Assembly: GCF_013282575.1 (NCBI RefSeq)
Contig: NZ_JAAAYE010000032.1
Span: 1-64,000 of the forward strand
Direction: 5' to 3'
DNA length: 64,000 nt
DNA from: Paraburkholderia sp. NMBU_R16
GTDB lineage: Bacteria > Pseudomonadota > Gammaproteobacteria > Burkholderiales > Burkholderiaceae
Shown: piece after piece, positions 20,516-28,487 of the stretch
Layout of the letters: each line of letters begins with the position of its first letter
How positions within the stretch are numbered: the stretch's first letter is position 1
Made by a program: the position numbers and the translations under genes
Notes under the pieces: generated by a model
Told to the model about the DNA's origin: nothing
The model's database searches: none
What the model saw: only the letters and a program-made list of their open reading frames with translations

Positions 20516-20929
20516 ATGACAACGACGGTCGAAAAAGTCGTCTTGCCTCCGATTCCGGCGAAGCGCTACTTCACGATTGGTGAAGTCAGCGAACTGTGCG
20601 GTGTCAAACCGCATGTGCTGCGTTATTGGGAGCAGGAGTTTACGCAGTTGCGTCCGGTGAAGCGGCGCGGTAATCGGCGCTATTACCAGCATCACGAAGT
20701 CCTTTTGATTCGACGGATTCGCGAATTGCTCTATGAGCAGGGCTTCACGATCAATGGCGCGCGCAATCGGCTCGATGCGCGCGGTGCGGTGGTGGAAGAG
20801 GGCAGCGATGCGTCGCAACCCGAGGTAGCGCCGACGGCGCAGCCAGCGCCGAGCGCTGCGCCGGCCCTCGATATCGAGCGGCTGCGCAAGGAGTTGCGTG
20901 GCGTCATCGAGTTGTTGCGTCATTCGTGA
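20516..20929 (+). CDS. MerR-family transcriptional regulator (ihfA-linked)
   Basis: 137-aa regulator with a MerR winged-helix DNA-binding domain at about 18-90 (YFTIGEVSELCGVKPHVLRYWEQEF) and a Gln/Pro/Ala-rich tail, DIERLRKELRGVIELLR at the end. It lacks metal-binding cysteine pairs. The location directly after ihfA is widely conserved in proteobacteria; the regulon is not known to me. Confidence 0.9.
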   Translation: MTTTVEKVVLPPIPAKRYFTIGEVSELCGVKPHVLRYWEQEFTQLRPVKRRGNRRYYQHHEVLLIRRIRELLYEQGFTINGARNRLDARGAVVEEGSDASQPEVAPTAQPAPSAAPALDIERLRKELRGVIELLRHS

Positions 20930-20978
20930 CGAGGTGTAGTTCTTTTCGGTGAAAGTGTCTGTTATACTTTCATGCTTT

Positions 20979-21055
<77 letters not shown>

Positions 21056-21060
21056 GATTA

Positions 21061-21093
21061 AACCCGCGTCAGTCAAGGCTGACGCGGGTTTTT
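21061..21093 (+). terminator. Intrinsic terminator after tRNA-Pro
   Basis: Perfect 12-bp stem (21061-21072 with 21079-21090) running into TTTTT, five bases after the tRNA. Confidence 0.9.
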
Positions 21094-21142
21094 CGTTTTT
21101 GGCCTTCCCGCGCCATCATCGTCGGTTCTCGGCTTGCGCTAG

Positions 21143-21388
21143 CTAGGCAGTGCGTCGTCCGATGGCCACTCCACGCAATGCGCGCTCGACCGGCAAGTTA
21201 TCGATCTCGAGTCGGCCGTCGTCGCAATAGCCTGTGAGCGCCTCCAATCGGTTCAGCGCATAGAGAATCGCTCGACTTGTATCGGATTTCTTTGAGAGCG
21301 TCTCCAGCGTGGCCGTGAGCCATGCGTGAAGCTGATCGAGAAGTGGGCGCGTATGTTCTTCTCGACTGCCCGGGCGAAGCGCGCGCAC
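21143..21388 (-). pseudogene. IS66-family transposase C-terminal remnant
   Basis: Minus-strand frame of 81 codons containing LLDQLHAWLTATLETLSKKSD, then AILYALNRLEALTGYCDDG and EIDNLPVERALRGVAIGRR, the familiar C-terminal part of IS66 transposases including the DDE-region glutamate context. The N-terminal two thirds and the true C-terminus are absent, so this is a dead fragment. The next 190 bases toward 21577 hold no recognisable gene. Confidence 0.85.
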
Positions 21389-21577
21389 GAAACACGAAGG
21401 AAACAGTACGCGCGATGCCCTCCGAGGGGCTTCGCTTTCTGTGCCCCTCCGTTCGTCCCGGATCGTCGGTCAGGTTGGGCCGGAATATCCACGAACGCGT
21501 CGCGCTCCAGAGCGTTTAGCCTCACCGCCTAGCCCGCCTTGCAGTCAGGCGACGGCGCCACCACAGCGGCGACTTTT

Positions 21578-21601
21578 TTCGCCACAACAGCTGTCGCTTC
21601 G
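21578..21601 (+). promoter_or_regulatory. hrpII-type box (TTCG-N16-TTCG)
   Basis: TTCG at 21578-21581 and TTCG at 21598-21601 are separated by exactly 16 bases, matching the HrpB-dependent hrpII box defined in Ralstonia solanacearum for type III secretion genes. It lies 76 bases upstream of the candidate effector start. The expected -10 (YANNNT about 30-32 bases downstream) is not matched perfectly; CATTAA at 21633-21638 differs in the last base. Chance occurrence is possible because TTCG is common in this genome. Confidence 0.5.
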
Positions 21602-21677
21602 CATAACTTGACTTGCGTGCTGCTTGGCCATGCATTAACTAACTGTGAGTACAACGATCAAGCAACGGAGCAACGAA

Positions 21678-22541
21678 ATGAGCGATATTTCGCGTTTGCC
21701 GAATGTGTCCCCGGTCACCGCCGATGTGCGGCCGGAGGTTGAGAGCCCGGGCCACGCCGGCGCATCCCAGGTGCGTCCACAAGAACGCCAATTGGGTGGC
21801 GCGTTAGGGGGGCTCGCCCATCCCCCCGCTCGGGTCGACGACAGCAGTCCGTCGCCGGGCAGCCGAGCCGCCACCGCTAGGTTCAGCGCACCCGCCGCCC
21901 AGAGCGCCGGCCACGCGATCGCGGCACAGATAAGCGCGCTGAAAACCCGGTTTCCTGAGGCATCTGCGACGGCGCTTCAGGGCCTTGCGGCAGAAGGTTT
22001 TTCCGCCGACAACATCGCACGGATCGCCGGCAGCAAAGGCGGCGCTGCGGCGCTTGCCGAACTCTGCGACAACAAATATCTGTCAACGCTCAGAACGGTC
22101 GGCTTTTCCGATGACGACATCGTCGAACTCGCTGCATCGGGCAACGGCGAGGAAACAATCCACCAGGCCCTGCAAGCCTACCGCGCCCTGGCCAGCGCTA
22201 CTGAGAAGGGCAAGGGCAAGCTGCTCGACAACTTGGAGATTGGCGACGACACGGCTATCCCCGCCATCCGCAATGCCGTGGGTACGCCGGCATTGGCCAA
22301 GATGTGCAAGTTTGCAGAGCGCGAGCAATGGGGCGAACTGCAGGTCATGGGGGCACTGTTTAGCCACCGCAAAGAGTTCCAGGAGAAGGAAGGCATCGAC
22401 GTCGATCGCCTGCTCGGCATCGCGGCGGAATTGCGCGGCGACACATACAGGGCCTGGACACAGGTTATGGTCGTTCAACACGGACGGGAGATTTTGCGCG
22501 GCCCGACCTCGAGCCCAACGAGTCCGTTCAGACTCAGGTGA
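21678..22541 (+). CDS. Candidate type III effector with TALE-repeat-like units
   Basis: 287-aa protein of unestablished function. Residues 1-90 are Ser/Pro/Ala-rich and probably disordered, as in many type III effectors. Two consecutive units resemble TALE/Bat repeats: residues 107-141 (GFSADNIARIAG-SK-GGAAAL) and 142-176 (GFSDDDIVELAA-SG-NGEETI), 35-residue period, with SK and SG at the position of the repeat-variable diresidue. A weaker third unit may occur at 239-263 (GIDVDRLLGIAAELRGD). No enzymatic motif, signal peptide or membrane segment is seen. ATG at 21678 has GGAG seven bases upstream; a GTG at 21645 is less likely. An hrpII-type box lies upstream, and insertion remnants surround it. 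Two repeats seem too few for DNA recognition as in true TALEs. Confidence 0.55.
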   Translation: MSDISRLPNVSPVTADVRPEVESPGHAGASQVRPQERQLGGALGGLAHPPARVDDSSPSPGSRAATARFSAPAAQSAGHAIAAQISALKTRFPEASATALQGLAAEGFSADNIARIAGSKGGAAALAELCDNKYLSTLRTVGFSDDDIVELAASGNGEETIHQALQAYRALASATEKGKGKLLDNLEIGDDTAIPAIRNAVGTPALAKMCKFAEREQWGELQVMGALFSHRKEFQEKEGIDVDRLLGIAAELRGDTYRAWTQVMVVQHGREILRGPTSSPTSPFRLR

Positions 22542-22714
22542 GACCACGCCATCGTCCGTTCCCGGGTCACCATCAGTCTCGCGGGAAAGATCGGCGCTGC
22601 TGATTGCGGCTGCTGTGCAATTGAAGGCAACATCACCGTGCCTACGCAGCGCGGATGGCGCTCGATGCTTCGAATGCGCCGACCTAACTCGCCTCGCACA
22701 TCTCCGAGGTCGCC

Positions 22715-23647
22715 TTGCGCACTGGCGACGCTGTTATGCGTGGTGATCGCCCGTCCATGCCGTCGGTGCACGCCGATGCGGCGAGGGTCAGCATGTCGAG
22801 TTGGCTGTCGGGATTGTCGCTCGACCCGTTCACACCTCATTCATTCTTCGGTGAAGCGCTGTTGAGCTCAATGCTGACCGGTTACGGTGGTGTGTCGATA
22901 TTTGATCACACACCCTACCTCAAGGACGTATTCCCACTGACGCCGATCAACATCGCAGCCAATATTCCTCTCTGGTCGCTCCATGCTGAGTTCTGGGGGT
23001 CAATGCTGGTGATCGCTCTATGCGCCACTTATCGTCGGTTACCAAGGCCCGCGTTTTGGCTCATCTTCGTCGCCTTGTTGTTCGTGACCGGAACGAGCCA
23101 ATACTCGTTATTCCTCGCTGATTTCGCTGCTTATATGGGCAGACATCGACTGTTGTGTCGCAACAGCGCACAGTGGTCCACCGTAGGCTATGCGCTGCTC
23201 GGGCTGGGCGTCACACTGAGTTTCACACGTCACTATCAGCCATTTCAGTTCGTACTTGATGTGCTGGCTAAAGTGAATTTGACAAAAAGTGTCGATGGCG
23301 CGCAATTCCAGTTTTCCGTCGCCGCGTTGGCCATCCTCTTGGGATTATGCATCACACCGAGCTGCCGATCATTTCTGCGCGGTCGTGTGCCAATGTGGTT
23401 TGGGAAAATATCGTTCAGCCTGTATCTGACGCACTTCCCTATACTTTTTACCGTGGCGTCTGCCGTCGTGACGATCGCCGCGCGGCATCTAGGATATGGT
23501 TGGTCCATAGCACTGTCGTGCGCCATCGCCTGGCCTCTCACGTTCTTCGTAGCAAGCGTGTATGAACGGTTCATCGATCAACCATCGGTTGCTTTTTCCA
23601 AGCTCACCGCCGAGCGTCAATCTACGTGGTCGGCACCGGCGAGCTAG
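22715..23647 (+). pseudogene. Truncated acyltransferase-3 (OafA-like) gene
   Basis: An open frame of 310 codons in which residues from about 30 onward match the C-terminal two thirds of membrane O-acyltransferases: NIPLWSLHAEFWGSMLV, several hydrophobic segments and GKISFSLYLTHFPILF. The first 120 or so residues of the family, including the catalytic histidine region and the FFVLSGF-type motif, are missing. The frame opens with a TTG and no ribosome-binding site, and upstream frames do not supply the missing part convincingly. Probably a broken gene; residual expression from ATG at 22793 cannot be excluded. It is AT-richer than the chromosomal flanks. Confidence 0.7.
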
Positions 23648-23673
23648 CTCGAAACATCGATGTCTGCGTCAGG

Positions 23674-23775
23674 TCTTCCCCCGACCCGGCCATGACGCTG
23701 GCCGCCGTCGATCGGCTGGTCCATCACTCAACCATCTTTGAGCTGAACGCCGAAAGCCGTCGAGACTTTCCACCA
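23674..23775 (+). pseudogene. IS21-family IstB helper ATPase remnant
   Basis: A short frame contains MTLAAVDRLVHHSTIFELNAES, split here as MTLAAVDRLVHH then STIFELNAES, resembling the C-terminal end of IstB, the ATP-binding partner of IS21 transposases. Only about 30 residues remain. The rest of the 331-base gap between the acyltransferase genes (23648-23978) has no identifiable gene; one frame is open at 23797-23945 (YVGALVDASIGKG, then SLRFNYRYSPSRWEDG) but I do not recognise it. Confidence 0.6.
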
Positions 23776-23978
23776 AACCCCGCACTGATATGTCGGCGCG
23801 CTCGTTGATGCGTCGATTGGCAAGGGACCGATCTCGCTGCGCTTCAACTATCGCTACTCGCCTTCGCGCTGGGAGGACGGCGTCGCGTCCGGGTCAGGGC
23901 GTGCATATGGTGACGCTGAACTGCATCCTTCGATCGACGATGTAAAATGTCGGTCCAGTCGACACACCCATTCAAGCC

Positions 23979-25028
23979 ATGCTAGGCATCCTAAGATTTT
24001 TTCTCGCCAGTTGCGTTGTCGTCTTCCATTTCAGCGGCAGTGTGCCGACCATCGGAATACTGGCGGTCAATTTTTTCTATGTCATCAGTGGGTACTTGAT
24101 GACGCTGGTCCTGCATGAGACGTACCGATTCAATCCAGTAAGCTTTTTTTCGAACAGGGCTCTACGACTCTATCCAGCTCAACTTGCGATTTGCATGGTA
24201 TCTATACCGTTCCTGTGGGGACTGTCAAATGCGCAATCCTTCCATCCTTTGTGGGGAACCGCTCAATGGCAGGACTGGATTGGCAATATTCTGATTTTCC
24301 CTTGGACATTTCTACCGAGTCAGCATTTCAGAATTTCCCCGACGACATGGTCGGTAGCCGTTGAAATTTGCTGTTACTTCCTTCTTTGGCTTTTCGTTTC
24401 GCGCCGCGCATGGACGGCGATTTCCAGCGTAGGGCTTGCCATTCTATGGCAGGCCTATCAATTCCATGTTGGGGCGGATCAAGGATCTCACTATTTTCCT
24501 GTCTCAGCGGCGATGTTGCCGTTCAGTCTCGGGGCAGCGTCTTACTTCGCGACAGACATGCTCAGTCGATCGAAGTCGAGGAAGCATGCATCAACGGTTA
24601 ATCAACTGGCAATTCTGATATCTGTTATTGCCGTATTCGTGATCAATTGGCGCCTGGCTCTGCGATTCGATGCAAGTCCGTTTTACGGGTTGTTTTACTA
24701 CGTCAACGATATACTGGCATGTGTTTCCGTAATTATCCTTCATGGCAAAAAATATCATGGAATAACAAAGAATATATCGCTATGGTTCGGTGATCTTTCG
24801 TACCCTGTTTTTCTGTGTCAGTGGCTTGGAGCATTCATTGCATGGCATATCATCGGAATCGGGTCGCCCATGCGGAGTTGGTGGGTATTTTTAATCGGTT
24901 ACGTGATCGCAGTCGGCCTCGGCGTTTGTATCGTATTGCTTGTTGATCGGCCTATTCAAGCGTTGAGGGCGAGAGTTCGAGAGATCGCCCTGGCGCCGCG
25001 CACACCGTTACGCCAGTCGCTGAACTGA
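23979..25028 (+). CDS. Acyltransferase-3 family membrane O-acyltransferase
   Basis: 349-aa polytopic protein with the N-terminal catalytic signature VVVFHFSGSVP, VNFFYVISGYLM and SNRALRLYPAQL, WSVAVEICCYF in the middle, and about ten hydrophobic segments. Members transfer acetyl or other acyl groups to surface polysaccharides, lipid A sugars or exopolysaccharides on the inner membrane. It is visibly AT-richer than the surrounding chromosome, which suggests transfer. No glycosyltransferase or polysaccharide cluster lies beside it, so the acceptor is unknown. No clear ribosome-binding site is seen before the ATG. Confidence 0.85.
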   Translation: MLGILRFFLASCVVVFHFSGSVPTIGILAVNFFYVISGYLMTLVLHETYRFNPVSFFSNRALRLYPAQLAICMVSIPFLWGLSNAQSFHPLWGTAQWQDWIGNILIFPWTFLPSQHFRISPTTWSVAVEICCYFLLWLFVSRRAWTAISSVGLAILWQAYQFHVGADQGSHYFPVSAAMLPFSLGAASYFATDMLSRSKSRKHASTVNQLAILISVIAVFVINWRLALRFDASPFYGLFYYVNDILACVSVIILHGKKYHGITKNISLWFGDLSYPVFLCQWLGAFIAWHIIGIGSPMRSWWVFLIGYVIAVGLGVCIVLLVDRPIQALRARVREIALAPRTPLRQSLN

Positions 25029-25031
25029 ACA

Positions 25032-25057
25032 AGGAAGGAGGAAGGAGGAAGGAGGAA
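25032..25057. repeat. Heptanucleotide tandem repeat (AAGGAGG)
   Basis: Three perfect copies of AAGGAGG (25036-25056), preceded by a partial AAGG and followed by AA, lie just after the acyltransferase stop, at the right edge of the AT-richer region. Non-coding. Confidence 0.8.
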
Positions 25058-25072
25058 TCAGGATTTTCAGCC

Positions 25073-25978
25073 TCACTCACCTTCCGCACGCGTTCCAAGA
25101 TACTTCACCAACCGCTGCGCTGGCGGTTGCAACGCATCGAAATCCTTGCAACAGACAACGAAACGCCGGTATGCCCATGCGTCGTTCAGCGGAACGATCC
25201 GCAGCCCGAGCGCACGGCGATACGTCCGGCCAACCTCCACCGGTACGACGCTGATGCCCAATCCCGCGGCGGCCACGCGAAACGTGGCATCCAGGTTCGC
25301 GACGATGACCCTGTACGTTATGGTCTTCCCAACGTTCGCTGCGGCTCGCCTTAGCATCGTATGCACCGAGGAGTTGGGCGGCAGCCCCACATGGTCATAC
25401 TCGAGCGTCTGCTCGAAATCGATCGACCTTTTGCTCGCAAGCGGATGATCGCGATGCGCCGCGATCGCAAGCCGGTCACGCCGATAAAGTTGCGCTTGCA
25501 GACCGCTGCGATCGACGTTGTCCCAGCAAACGCCAATCGCCGATGTTCCGTCGCGCACTTGTCGAACGAGATCGGTCGACATCCGTTCTTCGATGTCGAC
25601 ACGGATATTCCTGTTCTCGGGCTCACGCATGAACGATGCGATATCGTCGAGCAGACTTTCGGCCATCGCCGAAGGCGAAGCGCAAATACTGACCCTGCCA
25701 CGCAGCCCCGCGCCCAGCGCGGCAACATCGCTCTCCATACGCTCCATCGTGAAAAGCACGGCTCGCGCGTGCTCCAGAAGCGCGAGCCCGGCAGGCATCG
25801 GATCGACGCCGCGGCGAGCGCGCGACAGCAATGGCACACCCAGCTCGCTCTCGAGTTGTGCAATGCGCTTGCTGATCGCCGATGGCTCGATATGGGCCTC
25901 CTGCGCGGCGCGGGCAATGTTTCGGTGATCGCACACGGCCACGAATAGACGCAGCGTTTTGATATCGATGTCATGCAT
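25073..25978 (-). CDS. LysR-family transcriptional regulator
   Basis: 301-aa LysR regulator: N-terminal winged helix-turn-helix (residues 5-65, KTLRLFVAVCDHRNIARAAQEAHIE) and a C-terminal periplasmic-binding-like effector domain. The ATG at 25978 gives the usual distance to the helix-turn-helix; the longer frame to 26131 overlaps the divergent gene. It is divergent from the class III CoA-transferase with about 135 bases between starts, the classic arrangement for LysR control of its neighbour. The co-inducer is unknown. Confidence 0.92.
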   Translation of the reverse strand: MHDIDIKTLRLFVAVCDHRNIARAAQEAHIEPSAISKRIAQLESELGVPLLSRARRGVDPMPAGLALLEHARAVLFTMERMESDVAALGAGLRGRVSICASPSAMAESLLDDIASFMREPENRNIRVDIEERMSTDLVRQVRDGTSAIGVCWDNVDRSGLQAQLYRRDRLAIAAHRDHPLASKRSIDFEQTLEYDHVGLPPNSSVHTMLRRAAANVGKTITYRVIVANLDATFRVAAAGLGISVVPVEVGRTYRRALGLRIVPLNDAWAYRRFVVCCKDFDALQPPAQRLVKYLGTRAEGE

Positions 25979-26113
25979 CGGACGGGACCCCTCGATGCCG
26001 CGTGCGCGGCACATGGCATTCCGAATCGGAACGATAACGCTGCCAAAATACCGCTTTTGACGCCGATATGGAACCGATACAGTGCCGACAGCTATGCGCA
26101 TTGACGAGGCAAT

Positions 26114-27271
26114 ATGAGCGCTCAGACCCACTGCAACGGCCGCCTACCGCTCGAAGGCGTACGCGTGATCGAATTCACGCATATGGTCATGGGGCCGACC
26201 TGCGGAATGATTCTCGCGGACCTCGGCGCCGAGGTCATCAAAATCGAGCCGCCGGGAGGCGACAAAACGCGACAGTTGCCGGGGCTCGGAATCGGCTTTT
26301 TCCGATCGTTCAACCGGAACAAGAAGAGCGTCGTGCTCGATATCGCGACGCCCGAGGGAATGCGGACCGCCATCGAATTGATCGGGACCTGCGACGTCAT
26401 GATCGAGAATTTCCGCCCTGGGCTGATGGCCAAGCTGGGACTCGACTACGCGTCGCTTTCGGCTCTATACCCGGGGCTCGTCTATGTTTCGCACAAAGGC
26501 TTTCTTCCCGGCCCCTACGAAAAACGCCTCGCACTCGACGAAGTGGTGCAGATGATGGGTGGCCTCGCGTATATGACAGGGCCGGTCGGCCGCCCGCTGC
26601 GTGCCGGCACGTCGGTCAACGACATCATGGGCGGCATGTTCGGCGTGATCGGCGTGCTTGCCGCGCTGCGCGAGCGCGAACGCACAGGATGCGGGCAAGA
26701 GGTGCAAAGCGCGCTCTTCGAGAATTGCGTGTTCCTCTGTTCGCAGCATATGCAGCAGTTTGCGATGACGGGCGAGGCACCTCCGCCCATGCCCGCGCGC
26801 GTTTCAGCCTGGAGCGTGTACGACGTCTTTACGCTCGCCGAAGGCGAGCAGCTTTTCATTGGAGCAGTGAGCGACAAGCAATTCGTTACGCTGTGCCGAC
26901 TGCTCGAACGCCCCGATCTCGCAGCCGAGCCGCGCTTCTCAACGAACGCCCAGCGCGTGGCCGTTCGTCCGGAACTGCTCGAACGCCTCGGCGCGATACT
27001 CGCGCAGCATCGCGTCGAAGACCTGACACCCAAGCTCGAGGCGGCCGGTATTCCGTACGCACCGATCGTTCGCCCGCACCAACTCTTCGACGATCCGCAT
27101 CTGAAAGCGAGCGGCGGCCTCACGCCGATGCAGACGGACGACGGCGGCACGACCGAGATAGCGTTGCTGCCGCTGAAGATGGGCGGACGCCGCCTCGGCG
27201 TGCGCCGGGCACTCTCCCGCATCGGCGAGCACACACAGGAGGTCCTTTCCCGTCTGAAAGCCATCGTCTGA
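26114..27271 (+). CDS. CaiB/BaiF (class III) CoA-transferase
   Basis: 385-aa family III CoA-transferase with N-terminal LEGVRVIEFTHMVMGP, LGAEVIKIEPP and NRNKKSVVLD, and the region SVNDIMGG holding the expected catalytic aspartate. Members move CoA between organic acids without the covalent glutamyl intermediate of scoAB. The donor and acceptor are not predictable. It is a single-gene unit divergent from the LysR regulator and convergent with the iron-permease-like gene. Confidence 0.9.
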   Translation: MSAQTHCNGRLPLEGVRVIEFTHMVMGPTCGMILADLGAEVIKIEPPGGDKTRQLPGLGIGFFRSFNRNKKSVVLDIATPEGMRTAIELIGTCDVMIENFRPGLMAKLGLDYASLSALYPGLVYVSHKGFLPGPYEKRLALDEVVQMMGGLAYMTGPVGRPLRAGTSVNDIMGGMFGVIGVLAALRERERTGCGQEVQSALFENCVFLCSQHMQQFAMTGEAPPPMPARVSAWSVYDVFTLAEGEQLFIGAVSDKQFVTLCRLLERPDLAAEPRFSTNAQRVAVRPELLERLGAILAQHRVEDLTPKLEAAGIPYAPIVRPHQLFDDPHLKASGGLTPMQTDDGGTTEIALLPLKMGGRRLGVRRALSRIGEHTQEVLSRLKAIV

Positions 27272-27306
27272 TCTACGGACCGGGTGCTGTTTGCTCGGTC
27301 GTGCTG

Positions 27307-27831
27307 TTACTTGTTCTTCCCCACGGGCCTTTCTTTTGCCTCGTTGATCTCACGTTCGACCTCGGACCGAACTTCCCCAGTCGAGCCCGCATTTTTCGCC
27401 AGTGCCAGATAAGCATTCGCAATGCGCCGCAAGTCCTCTTCGCACACGTCCTCGATTCCGATCAGCTCGCTGTTCGCTCTGCGGTTTGCCGCCACCAGCT
27501 CATTGAGCTTCAGATGAATCGCGACGCTGTCCTTGTTCTGGCTTTGCTGAATCAGGAACACCATTAGAAACGTGACGATGGTCGTGCCCGTATTGATGAC
27601 GAGCTGCCAGGCATCGGAAAACTTGAACACCGGGCCGAGCACGCCCCACGCCGCAATGATGATCACAGCGATACTGAAAGCGATAGGCGAACCGGTCCAG
27701 CGCGTTACGGCGCTCGCAAACGAATCGAACGCGCGCGTGAGCGGGTGTCGGTTCGAATAGGCCGGCAGCGAAGAATCGGGTACGTTGTCGTACGGATCGT
27801 GCCGCGGCGAATCGTTCTTCGGCGTGGACAT
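27307..27831 (-). CDS. Low-affinity iron permease family protein
   Basis: 174-aa protein with two hydrophobic segments (about residues 48-68 and 74-95; FSIAVIIIAAWGVLGPVF and VINTGTTIVTFLMVFLIQQ) followed by QNKDSVAIHLKLNELV, the hallmark of the PF04120 low-affinity iron permease family. The charged C-terminal tail is cytoplasmic. True iron transport is unproven for bacterial members. It converges on the CoA-transferase gene. Confidence 0.8.
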   Translation of the reverse strand: MSTPKNDSPRHDPYDNVPDSSLPAYSNRHPLTRAFDSFASAVTRWTGSPIAFSIAVIIIAAWGVLGPVFKFSDAWQLVINTGTTIVTFLMVFLIQQSQNKDSVAIHLKLNELVAANRRANSELIGIEDVCEEDLRRIANAYLALAKNAGSTGEVRSEVEREINEAKERPVGKNK

Positions 27832-28037
27832 GGGCGCTCCTCTCCGGGCTTATCGCCCGATATGCTGAAATGCTGAATATCGAAACAGATCGGTGGGCAA
27901 CGCCAAGCCAGCAAGCCGCGTGCCGGCGGGGAAGGACGACGCGTCGATGCGGCGGTGCTACGATGCATGCACGCCAAAAACAGCGAGGGCGTTCATATGA
28001 AAGGAGTGCGTCGCATAGATTGCCCAGGGCCATTGCC

Positions 28038-28481
28038 GTGACGACGCATCGCACTCTCGGCGCTGCAGTGCATGTGTCCGTGGTTGGCGAATCGGATGTC
28101 GCCTGGACGCGGCAGGTCGTTCGCGAACTCGGTGCGCAGCAGGGGCTCCCCGAAGCCCGAGTGGCCGCGCTGGCGACCGCGGTGACTGAAATCGCACGCA
28201 ATGTCGTCGTTCACGCGGGCAGCGGGGAACTGACGTTTCACCCGATTGCGGATGGGCAGCGTCGCGGCGTCTTCGTCGTTGCACGTGACGATGGCCCCGG
28301 AATTCCCGACATCGCACGCGCAATGCAAGACGGCTATTCGACCAAAGGCGGAGGGCTGGGTGCCGGACTGGCAGGCGCAAAACGCCTCGTCGACGAATTT
28401 CACATTAGCTCGGCACCGGGTCAAGGCGTCACGGTGACGATGACGCAGTGGCATGACGGCGGCGAGCGGGACCTGCTTTAG
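28038..28481 (+). CDS. RsbT-like ATP-binding switch kinase (second copy)
   Basis: A GHKL-fold serine/threonine kinase of the RsbT/anti-sigma type. N-box TEIARNVVVHAG, G1 RDDGPGIPDI and G2 GLGAGLAGAKR are intact. A GTG at 28038 gives 147 aa, close to the 133 aa of RsbT; an ATG at 27963 would give 172 aa, and neither has a strong ribosome-binding site, so the start is uncertain. It converges on the sensor kinase of the stressosome operon (six bases between stops) and is a diverged relative of the rsbT at 30466-30867, so it may serve as an alternative output kinase. Confidence 0.8.
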   Translation: MTTHRTLGAAVHVSVVGESDVAWTRQVVRELGAQQGLPEARVAALATAVTEIARNVVVHAGSGELTFHPIADGQRRGVFVVARDDGPGIPDIARAMQDGYSTKGGGLGAGLAGAKRLVDEFHISSAPGQGVTVTMTQWHDGGERDLL

Positions 28482-28487
28482 CGTTAC

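Noticed and set aside
21253-21525. 90-codon minus-strand frame overlapping the IS66 remnant
   Set aside because: Different frame from the transposase, no similarity recognised and no conserved start; treated as non-coding.
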